Source: Clostridiales bacterium (GTDB taxonomy: Bacteria > Bacillota > Clostridia > DUOD01). Taken from it: a stretch of DNA of 64,000 bases. The stretch lies in NCBI GenBank assembly GCA_012838995.1, contig DUOD01000011.1, forward strand, positions 1 to 64,000, given 5' to 3'. Both the position numbers and the translations under genes were made by a program. The notes beneath the pieces are model-generated. The model had not been told where the DNA came from. It ran no database searches and saw only the letters and a program-made list of their open reading frames with translations. This document shows positions 44,122 through 53,546 of this stretch, in pieces. The first letter of the stretch is position 1, and the number at the start of each line of letters is the position of its first letter.

Positions 44122-44916
44122 TTGAACGTAATAGTATGTATAAAGCAGGTTCCTGCTACCAACGAGGTAAAAATAAACAAACAAACCAACACCATTATTC
44201 GTGAGGGCATCGAATCCATAATCAATCCCTTTGATATGTACGCCGTGGAAGAAGGCATTAGGATAAAGGAAAAATTAGGCGGCAAGGTTACGGCCATCAG
44301 CATGGGTATCCCCAGCGTGGTGGATCTGCTGAGGGAAACCTTGGAACTGGGCGTTGACGATGCCGTTTTACTGAGCGATAAGGCCTTTGCAGGGGCGGAT
44401 ACCCTGGCCACTGCCTATACCCTATCCATGGGCATTAAAAAACTTGGAAAGTACGACATCATACTATGCGGAAAACAGGCTACAGACGGCGATACCGCCC
44501 AGGTCGGGCCCAGCCTCGCCGAAAAACTGGGTATACCCCATATAACCTATGTGAAAAGAATAGAAAAAATAGAAGACAGAAAAATTAGGGCCCAAAGAAT
44601 GACCGAGGACGGTTATGAGGTTATAGAAACAACCCTACCCGCCCTATTGACGGTGGTAAAGGAAATAAACGAACCAAGGCTGCCTTCCATAAAAAACAAA
44701 CTAAGGGCAAAAAAGGCCCACATCCCCATCTGGACGGCCGAAGATATAAACGCCGACAAGAGGCTTACCGGACTTAACGGATCGCCCACAAAGGTTGTAC
44801 GTACCTTTGTACCGGACATGAAAATAGACGGCGAAATGGTCCAAGGCAGTCCCGAAGAACAGGCAGCATACCTAGTACAAAAACTCTGTAAGCTATATTT
44901 CAAAAAAACCAGCTAA
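44122..44916 (+). CDS. etfB: Electron transfer flavoprotein beta subunit
   Basis: LNVIVCIKQVPATNEVKINKQTNTIIREGIESIINPFDMYAVEE, CGKQATDGDTAQVGPSLAE. Approximate start (ORF opens at 44113). Confidence 0.95.
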   Translation: MNVIVCIKQVPATNEVKINKQTNTIIREGIESIINPFDMYAVEEGIRIKEKLGGKVTAISMGIPSVVDLLRETLELGVDDAVLLSDKAFAGADTLATAYTLSMGIKKLGKYDIILCGKQATDGDTAQVGPSLAEKLGIPHITYVKRIEKIEDRKIRAQRMTEDGYEVIETTLPALLTVVKEINEPRLPSIKNKLRAKKAHIPIWTAEDINADKRLTGLNGSPTKVVRTFVPDMKIDGEMVQGSPEEQAAYLVQKLCKLYFKKTS

Positions 44917-44935
44917 TATACATGTGGAGGTAAAA

Positions 44936-46132
44936 ATGAGCAATATTAGAATTTTGACCGAAAAATGTACAGGATGTGGGTTATGCCTTTCGGCTTGTCC
45001 CTACGGCTGTATAAAGATAGAGAATAAAAAAGCCCAAATCTTAGAAAACTGTAACCTATGCGGCGCGTGCGTGGATTCTTGCAAATTCGGTGCCATAGAA
45101 ATAACCACCGATAAGGGTTTGGAAAATGAAATAGATATCAATGAGTATAAAGATGTTTGGGTGTTTGCCGAGCAAAGAGAAGGTAAAATTGCAAGCGTAA
45201 CCTTTGAACTTTTGGGCGCGGCCAAAAAACTCGCCCAGGACCTGGGCCAATCCCTGTGCGCCGTACTTCTAGGGGACGGCGTTGACAGTCAGGCCAACAC
45301 ATTGATAGAATACGGCGCCGATGTCGTATACTTGGTGGACAACCCTAAGCTTAGAAATTATAACGATGAAATTTATACAAATGTTTTTACGGATTTGATT
45401 AATGAATACAAGCCTAATATTGTACTAATGGGCGCAACAACCTACGGGCGTTCCTTGGCACCCAGGGTATCCTCTCGGCTTAATACCGGTCTAACCGCCG
45501 ATTGTACCGCGCTGGAAATACATCCAAAAGACAATATATTGATGCAGACACGGCCGGCCTTTAGCGGCAATCTTATGGCTACTATTATCTGTCCCGACCA
45601 CAGACCTCAAATGGCCACCGTCCGGCCCAAAGTGATGAAACCCTTGGATAAAGACAGTAACAGGCAAGGTAAAATTATATGCCCTAAAATCACCGTCGAG
45701 GATAGCCTGATGACCAAGGTAATAGAAACGGTAAAGGAAGCAAAGGAAGGTGTTAACCTGACCGAAGCCGACATCATCGTATCCGGCGGCCGGGGGCTGG
45801 GGGATCCCAAGCACTTCAAGCTAATAGAAGAGCTGGCAAAGGTGCTGGGCGGCGCCGTGGGTGCTTCCCGGGCGGCCGTGGATGCCGGCTGGATATCCTA
45901 CAGCCATCAGGTGGGTCAGACGGGAAAAACGGTATCGCCGAAAATATATATAGCCTGCGGTATTTCAGGAGCCATTCAACACCTGGCCGGCATGTCTTCG
46001 TCGGATATAATAATCGCCATAAATAAAAACCCGGATGCACCCATCTTCAAAGCTGCAACCTATGGGATAGTCGGCGATCTTCATCAAATCATACCCTTGC
46101 TGGTATCTGAATTTAAAAAGGCCCTGGCATAA
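44936..46132 (+). CDS. etfA: Electron transfer flavoprotein alpha subunit with N-terminal 2[4Fe-4S] ferredoxin domain
   Basis: KCTGCGLCLSACPYGC, CNLCGACVDSCKFGA; EtfA C-terminal IVSGGRGLGDPKHFKLIEELAKVLGGAVGASRAAVDAGW. Confidence 0.94.
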   Translation: MSNIRILTEKCTGCGLCLSACPYGCIKIENKKAQILENCNLCGACVDSCKFGAIEITTDKGLENEIDINEYKDVWVFAEQREGKIASVTFELLGAAKKLAQDLGQSLCAVLLGDGVDSQANTLIEYGADVVYLVDNPKLRNYNDEIYTNVFTDLINEYKPNIVLMGATTYGRSLAPRVSSRLNTGLTADCTALEIHPKDNILMQTRPAFSGNLMATIICPDHRPQMATVRPKVMKPLDKDSNRQGKIICPKITVEDSLMTKVIETVKEAKEGVNLTEADIIVSGGRGLGDPKHFKLIEELAKVLGGAVGASRAAVDAGWISYSHQVGQTGKTVSPKIYIACGISGAIQHLAGMSSSDIIIAINKNPDAPIFKAATYGIVGDLHQIIPLLVSEFKKALA

Positions 46133-46146
46133 TCCATTCCAAAATA

Positions 46147-46180
46147 AAAGGACTGTACCGATCGGTATAGTCCTTTTTTG
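46147..46180 (+). terminator. Terminator after etfA
   Basis: AAAGGACTGTACCGATCGGTATAGTCCTTTTTT. Confidence 0.85.
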
Positions 46181-46240
46181 TTTTAACGTACAACCCATAA
46201 GGCATATATTTTATTAAAAAGGTCACCAGGGGGAAAGTTG

Positions 46241-46357
46241 ATGAGAGCAAAATACAGTGTTAAAAGGATATTCGTAGGCACCCGGAGGTTGGAAAAAGTG
46301 ATAGCGGATATCATCCTTTTCCGGATTAAGGGAGAAATAAATCCCAACCCGGATTAA
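46241..46357 (+). CDS. Small basic ORF (38 aa) immediately upstream of the recombinase
   Basis: RBS CAGGGGGAAAGTTG then ATG; MRAKYSVKRIFVGTRRLEKVIADIILFRIKGEINPNPD*. Below the length cut-off of the ORF track. Confidence 0.55.
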   Translation: MRAKYSVKRIFVGTRRLEKVIADIILFRIKGEINPNPD

Positions 46358-46369
46358 GGAAGTTGTCAC

Positions 46370-47932
46370 ATGAATAAGGTTTATAAGGCAGGTATTTACG
46401 CCAGGCTGTCCAGGGAGGACGAGGAGAACAGTGAACAATCCAGCAGCATAGAAAACCAAATCGCCCTGCTAACCGCCCATGTTACCGCCATGGGCGCCGT
46501 TGTAGCAGGCGTATATACGGATGACGGCGTATCCGGCACTACTTTTGACAGACCGGGTTTTAAGCGCTTGATTGATGATATAGAAAGTGGAAAAATAAAT
46601 ATGGTAGTTACCAAGGACCTGTCGAGGTTGGGTCGGGATATTACCGAAACCAGCAGGTATTTCCAGCGTTATTTCCCCGAACATAATGTCAGATACATTG
46701 CCGTCAATGACGGTTTGGACACGGGAGACCCTTATAACCCCACCAACGATTTTTTTGTTTTCAAAACCGCCCTTGATGAAATGTACGCCTGTGACATATC
46801 AAAAAAGGTGCGAACGGTACTAGATCATAAGAGAAAATCCGGAAAGTTCATCGGTGCCCATGCACCCTATGGTTATATGAAGGATAAAAATAACCGCAAT
46901 AAGCTGGTCATTGACGAAGAAGCGGCAAAAACAGTGGTCAGGATATATAACATGTATCTTAAAGGCCTGGGTTTTAGCGCCATAGCCGATATATTAAACA
47001 GCCAAGGAATAATGAGTCCTTCCGTTTACAAATCAAAGAATACCAATTACGTTAACGGTAAAAATAAGTATCATCTATGGAACGGCGTTACAATCAAAAA
47101 TATACTTTCCAATCCAACCTACGCCGGGCACCTAACCCAGGGCAAACATAAAAAGGTGCACTATAAATCAAAAAAGAGCATTACCCTGCCCCGCCGGCAA
47201 TGGACCACCGTTTATAATACCCATGATGCCATTATCGACCAGCAGGTGTTTGACCTTGTACAACAAATGCTAAAGAGAAGGGGCAGCCGTCAAACCGGCT
47301 CTATAAAAAAACCAAGACCGTTATCGGGGTTTGTTTTCTGCGGGGATTGTAAGTCTCCCATGACCTTTGCCACCACATCAGCTAACAAAGAGTATTGTAT
47401 ATGTTCGGGTTACAAAAGATACGGCAAGGGTTACTGCAGCCGTCATTCCATTTTGCTGTCGGAATTGGAAGGCCTGATATTAGAGGATTTTTATTCATTG
47501 ATAGAACACCATATGGACTTAAAATGCTTGGATGCCCTGACAAAAGCGGCTGAAAAAAACTACAGCGAACAGTCCCTTGCTGCGGAAGTTAAACACATAA
47601 AAACAAAGCTGGAAAAGCTGGAAAAGGCTTTGACCTACCTCTACCGGGACAAGATAAATAACCTAATAAACCACCGGCAGTTCGTCGACCTTTATTTGCC
47701 CTTGAAGGAAGAAAGGGAAGTACTAAAAAACAGATACGATCATTTAAACGAGCAGCTTAGATTGAGCAAAAAACCAAAAGCCGGCATTAATACCGCCCGG
47801 GACATGATCAAAAAACTTTTAGACAAATCCTACATATTCACCAAAAGAAACCTTGAAAGATTAATAAAAAGGATAGATGTTTTTGAGGACAAAACCCTGA
47901 CGATATACTATAAATTTAAGGCTCCGCATTAA
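46370..47932 (+). CDS. Large serine recombinase (resolvase + recombinase + zinc ribbon + coiled coil)
   Basis: KAGIYARLSREDEE with catalytic Ser, DLSRLGRD, Recombinase domain, zinc ribbon CGDCKSPM...YCICSGYKRYGKGYC, coiled coil. Confidence 0.95.
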   Translation: MNKVYKAGIYARLSREDEENSEQSSSIENQIALLTAHVTAMGAVVAGVYTDDGVSGTTFDRPGFKRLIDDIESGKINMVVTKDLSRLGRDITETSRYFQRYFPEHNVRYIAVNDGLDTGDPYNPTNDFFVFKTALDEMYACDISKKVRTVLDHKRKSGKFIGAHAPYGYMKDKNNRNKLVIDEEAAKTVVRIYNMYLKGLGFSAIADILNSQGIMSPSVYKSKNTNYVNGKNKYHLWNGVTIKNILSNPTYAGHLTQGKHKKVHYKSKKSITLPRRQWTTVYNTHDAIIDQQVFDLVQQMLKRRGSRQTGSIKKPRPLSGFVFCGDCKSPMTFATTSANKEYCICSGYKRYGKGYCSRHSILLSELEGLILEDFYSLIEHHMDLKCLDALTKAAEKNYSEQSLAAEVKHIKTKLEKLEKALTYLYRDKINNLINHRQFVDLYLPLKEEREVLKNRYDHLNEQLRLSKKPKAGINTARDMIKKLLDKSYIFTKRNLERLIKRIDVFEDKTLTIYYKFKAPH

Positions 47933-48411
47933 TATTTATATTTATGTTCCAAACCTAACCCACCCCATTCTATGTTTAGTCTCATCCACCGCGCGCCAAA
48001 GGGTCCTCCCGGATTAAGGGTTTTTTGTATTATCTTCCAGTCACCCAATGGCGTGGGCGTTGTGGGCTTGCCTACCGCCACCGGGTACGTGGCTACCCCC
48101 TGCTGGTTTTCATATACCGCCATTTCTTTTTTTTCAATATCAACGGTTATTGAATAGGGTGCGGTAGTAACCTCCTGTGCTTCCCGGCTTAAGCCTATGG
48201 CGTTCCATGTATCCGGACCTACCACACCGTCCGCCGTTAACTGGTTTTCCTGCTGGAAACGGGTTACGGCATCCACAACCTCACAATCATATATCGAATC
48301 GGTAGGGCCATCATAATAACCCAGCTCTGCCAGCTTTTGCTGTACGTTTAAAACATCCGGTCCTGATAAAAAGGGATCCATTATCCTCAAAAATCTGCTG
48401 TAATAAATCAT
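47929..48411 (-). pseudogene. N-terminal half of an L,D-transpeptidase (PG-binding domain plus N-terminal half of YkuD), truncated at the recombinase junction
   Basis: YSITVDIEKKEMAVYENQQGVATYPVAVGKPTTPTPLGDWKIIQKTLNPGGPFGARWMRLNIEWGG then 9 unrelated residues (LGLEHKYKY) and a stop. Confidence 0.9.
47951..47978. repeat. Putative att site (element right junction, next to recombinase stop)
   Basis: AAACCTAACCCACCCCATTCTATGTTTA; core CCACCCCA at 47960-47967. Confidence 0.82.
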
Positions 48412-48569
48412 AACATCACCCCTATCTTATAATATTGTTTATTTCAGTAAAAAGTTACCTTAAATATTTTTATGTAGGGATGAATATGCCGACGGTGCAT
48501 GGAGGAATAAAATAAATGTCCGGTGGTTAGAATTTTAAATACCAACAAAATTAAAGGAGTAAAAGGTTT

Positions 48570-49247
48570 ATGCTTGTATTCGTCAGAGCGCTGGTACTGT
48601 ATTTACTTGTGGTCATAGTAATGAGAATCATGGGAAAAAGGCAGATAGGCGAACTTCAGCCCTTCGAACTGGTAGTAGCAATAATGATTGCCGAATTGGC
48701 CTCGGTGCCCATGCAAGATACGGCCGTGCCTTTGATAAACGGAATCATATCCATAATAACCCTATTATTTGCCCAGGTTATGCTATCCTTTATTTCCCTT
48801 AAAAGCGTAAGGGCCAGGAAAATAATATGCGGCACCCCCAGCGTATTGATAGAAAACGGTAGAATCGTGGAACAGCAGCTGAGAAAGGAAAGATACAACA
48901 TAAACGATCTGTTGGAACAACTGCGGGCGGCAAACATGCCCAATATCGCCGATGTGGAATTTGCCATACTGGAAACAAGCGGCCAACTGAGCGTTATACC
49001 GAAATCCCAAAAGAGGACGGTTACCCCCCAGGATCTCAATATCGAGACCCAATACGAGGGACTGCCTACCACACTCATTATAGACGGAAAGGTTATCCAT
49101 TCCAACTTGAAAAAAATTAATCTCTCGGTTAATTGGCTAAAAGAGGAACTGCAAAAATGTGGTATCAAAGACACCAAAAAGGTATTGTTCGCCAGCATTG
49201 ACACATCGGGTCAATTGTATTGTCAACAAAAATCCTTAAAGGAATGA
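48570..49247 (+). CDS. DUF421 (YetF/YcaP family) membrane protein
   Basis: RIMGKRQIGELQPFELVVAIMIAELASVPMQD. Confidence 0.92.
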   Translation: MLVFVRALVLYLLVVIVMRIMGKRQIGELQPFELVVAIMIAELASVPMQDTAVPLINGIISIITLLFAQVMLSFISLKSVRARKIICGTPSVLIENGRIVEQQLRKERYNINDLLEQLRAANMPNIADVEFAILETSGQLSVIPKSQKRTVTPQDLNIETQYEGLPTTLIIDGKVIHSNLKKINLSVNWLKEELQKCGIKDTKKVLFASIDTSGQLYCQQKSLKE

Positions 49248-49262
49248 TACGGGAGAGTAGAA

Positions 49263-49643
49263 ATGAGAATAGTCGCAATAATGCTTGTCATCATACTGGC
49301 CTTTTTCGCCATGTCTATTTTTGTACAAATACAAATGAAAAAAACCGCAGAGCAACTGCTTGGAAAGCTGGACACCGTCGAAGATTGCATAGAAAAAGGA
49401 GAATGGACCTTGGGAAGGCAGCACATGGAAGAATTAAAGGCATCCTGGACCCGGGTTAGGAAAAAATGGGAAATTATCCATAATCATAAGGAAATCGATG
49501 ATATCGATGTTACCGTTGTCAAGGTAGACCGGTTTATAAAAATGCGGGAAAAACCCTCCGCCATGGCGGAGATAGCGGCATTGCGACTGTATATATCCCA
49601 TATACCTGAAAAGGAAGCATTCAGATTAAGCAACCTACTATAG
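49263..49643 (+). CDS. DUF4363 family protein
   Basis: Single TM N-terminus, helical; directly downstream of the DUF421 gene. Confidence 0.75.
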   Translation: MRIVAIMLVIILAFFAMSIFVQIQMKKTAEQLLGKLDTVEDCIEKGEWTLGRQHMEELKASWTRVRKKWEIIHNHKEIDDIDVTVVKVDRFIKMREKPSAMAEIAALRLYISHIPEKEAFRLSNLL

Positions 49644-49756
49644 CTCAAGCAAAAGTGTTGGTTAGCCCGTCCGGCATAACATTCCAAATTTACTTTATGA
49701 ATATTATTTAATTCCCTTTCAAAAACTAATGTAAGAAAAGGAAAGGAGGTAATTTT

Positions 49757-49939
49757 ATGTCCGGTAGGGTAAGCAGGACAAACAACCCCATATCCAGGGT
49801 GAAATGCGTGGTGAATACCTGTCAGTACTATGAAAGCGGGGATCATTGTGTTGCCAATGAAATAGAAGTACAGCCAAGAAATGCCAGCAACAGCGAAGAA
49901 ACCGACTGCGCAACCTTCACCCCCAGGGGAAGTATGTAA
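49757..49939 (+). CDS. DUF1540 domain protein
   Basis: VKCVVNTCQYYESGDHCVANEIEVQPRNASNSEETDCATF Cys pattern; RBS AAGGAGG. Confidence 0.88.
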   Translation: MSGRVSRTNNPISRVKCVVNTCQYYESGDHCVANEIEVQPRNASNSEETDCATFTPRGSM

Positions 49940-49957
49940 AATCAGTCAAAAATATAT

Positions 49958-49990
49958 AAGGCAGATGTACATCTGCCTTAGCCTTTATTT
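49958..49990. terminator. Bidirectional terminator
   Basis: AAGGCAGATGTACATCTGCCTT palindrome. Confidence 0.7.
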
Positions 49991-51807
49991 TTCTTATTAA
50001 TTGCTTTGGCTCTTTTATTTGGATCCAGTATCTTTTTTCTTATACGAATGGTACTGGGCGTTATCTCTACTAATTCGTCATCATCGATAAATTCCAACGC
50101 CTGTTCTAAAGTCAATTTCTTCGGCGGGACCAGCCTCAGCGCTTCATCGGCACCGGCAGCCCTTATATTTGTCACATGTTTCTTTTTACATACATTAACT
50201 TCAATATCACCTGGACGGTTGTGCTGTCCTACTACCATACCCTGGTACACCATGGTCCCCGGCTCGATAAACAACACACCCCGGTCCTGGGCATTATACA
50301 AGCCATAGGTTACCGCCTTACCGGTTTCATAGGCGACTAAAGACCCCTGGGGCCTTGAAACAATATCGCCCTTGTATGGTTGATACCCGCTAAATACGGA
50401 ATTCATAACCCCGTTACCCCGAGTATCCGTCAAAAACTCCGACCTGTATCCAAACAACCCCCTGGACGGTATGGAAAACTCCAGTCTTACATGGCCGCCC
50501 ATGGTATTCTCCATATTAACCAGCTCTCCCTTTCTCTTGCCCAGCTTTTCTATTACTACACCGGTGAATTCCTCGGGTACGTCTATGATAACGGTTTCCA
50601 TGGGCTCATGGATTTTTCCGTCTATTTCCTTATACACCGCCATTGGCTTGGAAACCTGGAACTCATACCCTTCCCTGCGCATGGTTTCTATTAATATGGA
50701 TAAATGGAGTTCTCCCCTACCAAGGACCTTGAAGGCATCGGGGGATTGGGTATTCTCCACCCTTAAGCTGACGTCGGTTTGGAGCTCCTTGTACAATCGC
50801 TCCCTTAGGTTCCGAGATGTGACATATTTACCTTCCTCACCGGCAAAGGGACTGTCATTTGCCGAAAAAACCATGGCCACGGTGGGTTCGGATATATCCA
50901 CAAAGGGTAAGGGCTCAACACAATCGACATCGCATATGGTATCGCCGATATTGATTTGCTCTATACCCGATATGGCTATAATATCGCCCAGCATGGCCGA
51001 CTCAACTTCCACCCTCTTAAGCCCTTCAAACTGATACAGGTTGCTTACCTTCACCCTAACATTATCTCCCCTGTTATTACACAGCACGGCATCCTGTCCG
51101 CTGGATATCCTACCCCTTTCCACCTTACCAATGGCAATCCTTCCTACATAATCATTGTAATCGATGGTGGAGACCAGCACTTGCAGGGGCCGGTCTACAT
51201 AGCCTGAAGGGGCGGGAATGTATTGTATGATGGTATCAAAGAGGGGCTTGAGATTGACCCCCTGTTTATCTATATCCAAAGACGCAGTGCCGTACTTTCC
51301 GGAAACATAAACAAAGGGACATTCAAGCTGCTGTTCATCGGCGTTGAGCTCTATAAGCAGGTCCAGTACTTCGTCAACCACTTCTTCAACCCTGGCATCC
51401 GGCCTGTCAATTTTGTTCACCGCCGCAATTACGGGATGACCCTGCTCCAATGCCTTCCTTAGCACAAATTTAGTTTGGGGCATAACGCCTTCAAAGGCGT
51501 CCACGAGAAGGAGGACGCCATTGACCATCTTGAGTACCCTTTCAACTTCCCCGCTAAAATCGGCATGTCCGGGTGTATCTACTATATTGATTTTTGTATT
51601 GTTATAATAAATAGCAGTATTCTTCGATAATATGGTAATACCCCGCTCCCTCTCAAGGTCGTTAGAATCCATTACCCGTTCCTGTACCACCTGGTTTTCC
51701 CTGAAGATTCCTCCCTGCCTAAGCATTTGATCCACCAAAGTGGTCTTTCCGTGGTCTACATGGGCAATAATTGCTATATTTCGCACATCATCTCTTTTTA
51801 CTTCCAA
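49978..51807 (-). CDS. typA: Ribosome-associated translational GTPase TypA/BipA
   Basis: [47 protein letters not shown]. Confidence 0.97.
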   Translation of the reverse strand: MEVKRDDVRNIAIIAHVDHGKTTLVDQMLRQGGIFRENQVVQERVMDSNDLERERGITILSKNTAIYYNNTKINIVDTPGHADFSGEVERVLKMVNGVLLLVDAFEGVMPQTKFVLRKALEQGHPVIAAVNKIDRPDARVEEVVDEVLDLLIELNADEQQLECPFVYVSGKYGTASLDIDKQGVNLKPLFDTIIQYIPAPSGYVDRPLQVLVSTIDYNDYVGRIAIGKVERGRISSGQDAVLCNNRGDNVRVKVSNLYQFEGLKRVEVESAMLGDIIAISGIEQINIGDTICDVDCVEPLPFVDISEPTVAMVFSANDSPFAGEEGKYVTSRNLRERLYKELQTDVSLRVENTQSPDAFKVLGRGELHLSILIETMRREGYEFQVSKPMAVYKEIDGKIHEPMETVIIDVPEEFTGVVIEKLGKRKGELVNMENTMGGHVRLEFSIPSRGLFGYRSEFLTDTRGNGVMNSVFSGYQPYKGDIVSRPQGSLVAYETGKAVTYGLYNAQDRGVLFIEPGTMVYQGMVVGQHNRPGDIEVNVCKKKHVTNIRAAGADEALRLVPPKKLTLEQALEFIDDDELVEITPSTIRIRKKILDPNKRAKAINKKNKG

Positions 51808-51899
51808 ACAAATTCCACCTCTGCAGTTTCAAAATTAATCACAGAAAATATTTTAATACAGCAAAAATTCTTTATCAATAAAATCCTTAAACACCCATA

Positions 51900-52571
51900 T
51901 TATTTTTTAATAATTTTTTTCAATTTACCCCTGGGGCTAAATATTGCTTTAATATCATCGGTAATGGTTCTATGAACTATTCCCTTGGGGTCCTTACCTA
52001 CGACGGTATATGCCAGTTGTATGGAAGGACCGATCAGGAAGGCGGATACAACGGTACCTATGCCTACCGGGCCTCCGAACAGAAAACCTATAGCCACCAC
52101 GCAAACCTCTATAACAGTCCTCACCTTCCAAACCCGGGCAGAAAATCTTTTGCTCAATCCGATCATTAGCCCGTCCCTAGGCCCGATACCCAAAGCCGAA
52201 TTCATATAAAAAAAAGTAGCCCATCCCATGGTTATGATCCCCAATAAAAGCATAATTATCTTTGCAGGCAATGAATTGGCACTGACTATCAAACCGTGGT
52301 CTTGTATTATATCAATAAACAAACCAATAAAATACATGTTGAAAATTGTGCCCCAGCCTATTCTTTCTTTCAAAAAATAATTTACTACTATCAATACCAC
52401 GCCTACTATTTGACTGACCTTACCGATTGTAAGACCGGTCATACTGGAAAGCCCCAGGTGAAACACGTCCCAGGGAGATGCACCGAGGTTGGCATGTATG
52501 GTTAGAAGTATGCCTATGCTATACAAAAACAGCCCCAGAAATAATAATAAAAACCGTTTGACCAAATCCAT
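51900..52571 (-). CDS. YczE/YitT-like integral membrane protein
   Basis: LFLYSIGILLTIHANLGASPWDVFHLGLS; start at 52571 after AAGGAG. Confidence 0.82.
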   Translation of the reverse strand: MDLVKRFLLLFLGLFLYSIGILLTIHANLGASPWDVFHLGLSSMTGLTIGKVSQIVGVVLIVVNYFLKERIGWGTIFNMYFIGLFIDIIQDHGLIVSANSLPAKIIMLLLGIITMGWATFFYMNSALGIGPRDGLMIGLSKRFSARVWKVRTVIEVCVVAIGFLFGGPVGIGTVVSAFLIGPSIQLAYTVVGKDPKGIVHRTITDDIKAIFSPRGKLKKIIKK

Positions 52572-52773
52572 TGCCGCATATTCTCCTTTATTAAAGCTTT
52601 TAACATTGGTAAATGTCACTATAAGATTGTACAGCCCTATGGGTATATAGTCAACATTAAAATCCCAATGCTTGGCCTTCCGGGCATATATCCACGATAA
52701 TATGCCAATTATTGTCGAGAATATATTATACTTACCATACAAATAATAGTAAAAAAAAGGAGGAGATAATTAT

Positions 52774-52989
52774 ATGAATATTACACCGGCGGAAATGCTG
52801 TCGCTCCGTGACCTGTTGGGAATGGAAATGCAAGCCCTGGCCACGGCCAAAGCATCGGAAAAGTTGATAACCCACGATGAATTAAAGACTTTGTCCCAGT
52901 CGACCATACATGCAATAGAAGCCAGGATAATGGCTTTGCAAAAATTTATTGAGGACAATGAAGTAATCGCCCTGAAAGGAGTGCAGTAA
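52774..52989 (+). CDS. Small coat-associated (CotF-like) helical protein
   Basis: 71 aa; abuts the CotF-like gene; RBS AAGGAGGAG. Confidence 0.6.
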   Translation: MNITPAEMLSLRDLLGMEMQALATAKASEKLITHDELKTLSQSTIHAIEARIMALQKFIEDNEVIALKGVQ

Positions 52990-53295
52990 ATGGCTTTGTT
53001 TAAAAACATGATGAAGGAATCGATGGATGGGTTTAATGACCGGGTAATCGCAATGAATATGCTATCCGGTGCCAAAGGCGGTGCCATAACATACTTAATG
53101 GCCGCCCTTGAAGCATCCACTCCTGAAGTAAAAAGAATGTACTCTGAATATATAACCCAATACTTAATGGCCCATCAAAATATAACGGAACTATGTATTA
53201 AATACGGATGGTACAAGCCCTATGAACAACCGGATACCCAGCTGGCACAAGCTTATTCCTTTTCTAAAGAAGCGGTAAGGCTGGAAGCCCACTAA
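52990..53295 (+). CDS. CotF family spore coat protein
   Basis: MNMLSGAKGGAITYLMAALEASTPEVKRMYSEYITQYLMAHQNITELCIKYGWYKPY. Confidence 0.85.
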   Translation: MALFKNMMKESMDGFNDRVIAMNMLSGAKGGAITYLMAALEASTPEVKRMYSEYITQYLMAHQNITELCIKYGWYKPYEQPDTQLAQAYSFSKEAVRLEAH

Positions 53296-53303
53296 AATAG
53301 ATA

Positions 53304-53345
53304 ACGGCGGACCGTAGGTATAAGTCCGTCGTTATATTTTTTATT
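53304..53345 (+). terminator. Terminator after the CotF-like gene
   Basis: ATAACGGCGGAC...GTCCGTCGTTATATTTTTT. Confidence 0.8.
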
Positions 53346-53388
53346 AAAATTAAAACAAAAAACGGATGCATCCGTTAAATCCGTTTTA

Positions 53389-53476
53389 TGGTGCGAGAGA
53401 CGGGACTTGAACCCGTACGCCATAAAGACACACGCCCCTCAAACGTGCCTGTCTGCCAGTTCCAGCACTCTCGCAC
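53389..53476 (-). tRNA. tRNA-Leu (anticodon GAG)
   Basis: GTGCGAG/CTCGCAC acceptor, anticodon stem CACGT/GCGTG with loop TTGAGGG, TPsiC GGTTCAAGTCC, variable arm, encoded CCA. Confidence 0.93.
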
Positions 53477-53546
53477 TTTGGCCCGTTTGTTATAATTGCC
53501 GGGCTTTTGAGTTCATAAAATATTATAGCTTTACTATTATCGTATG

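Larger units (their letters stand above)
42684..47967 (+). mobile_element. Serine-recombinase intervening element (about 5,284 bp) splitting an L,D-transpeptidase gene
   Basis: Large serine recombinase 28 bp from one junction; matching core repeats at both ends; the host ORF is restored in frame on joining (452 + 388 = 840 nt). Confidence 0.87.

Noticed and set aside
42684-47967. Prophage or conjugative element
   Set aside because: No structural, replication or transfer genes between the junctions; only metabolic genes, a small ORF and the recombinase.
48412-48480. SigE or SigK promoter upstream of the split L,D-transpeptidase gene
   Set aside because: A GCATATT string is present but I could not find a -10 at proper spacing; not convincing by eye.
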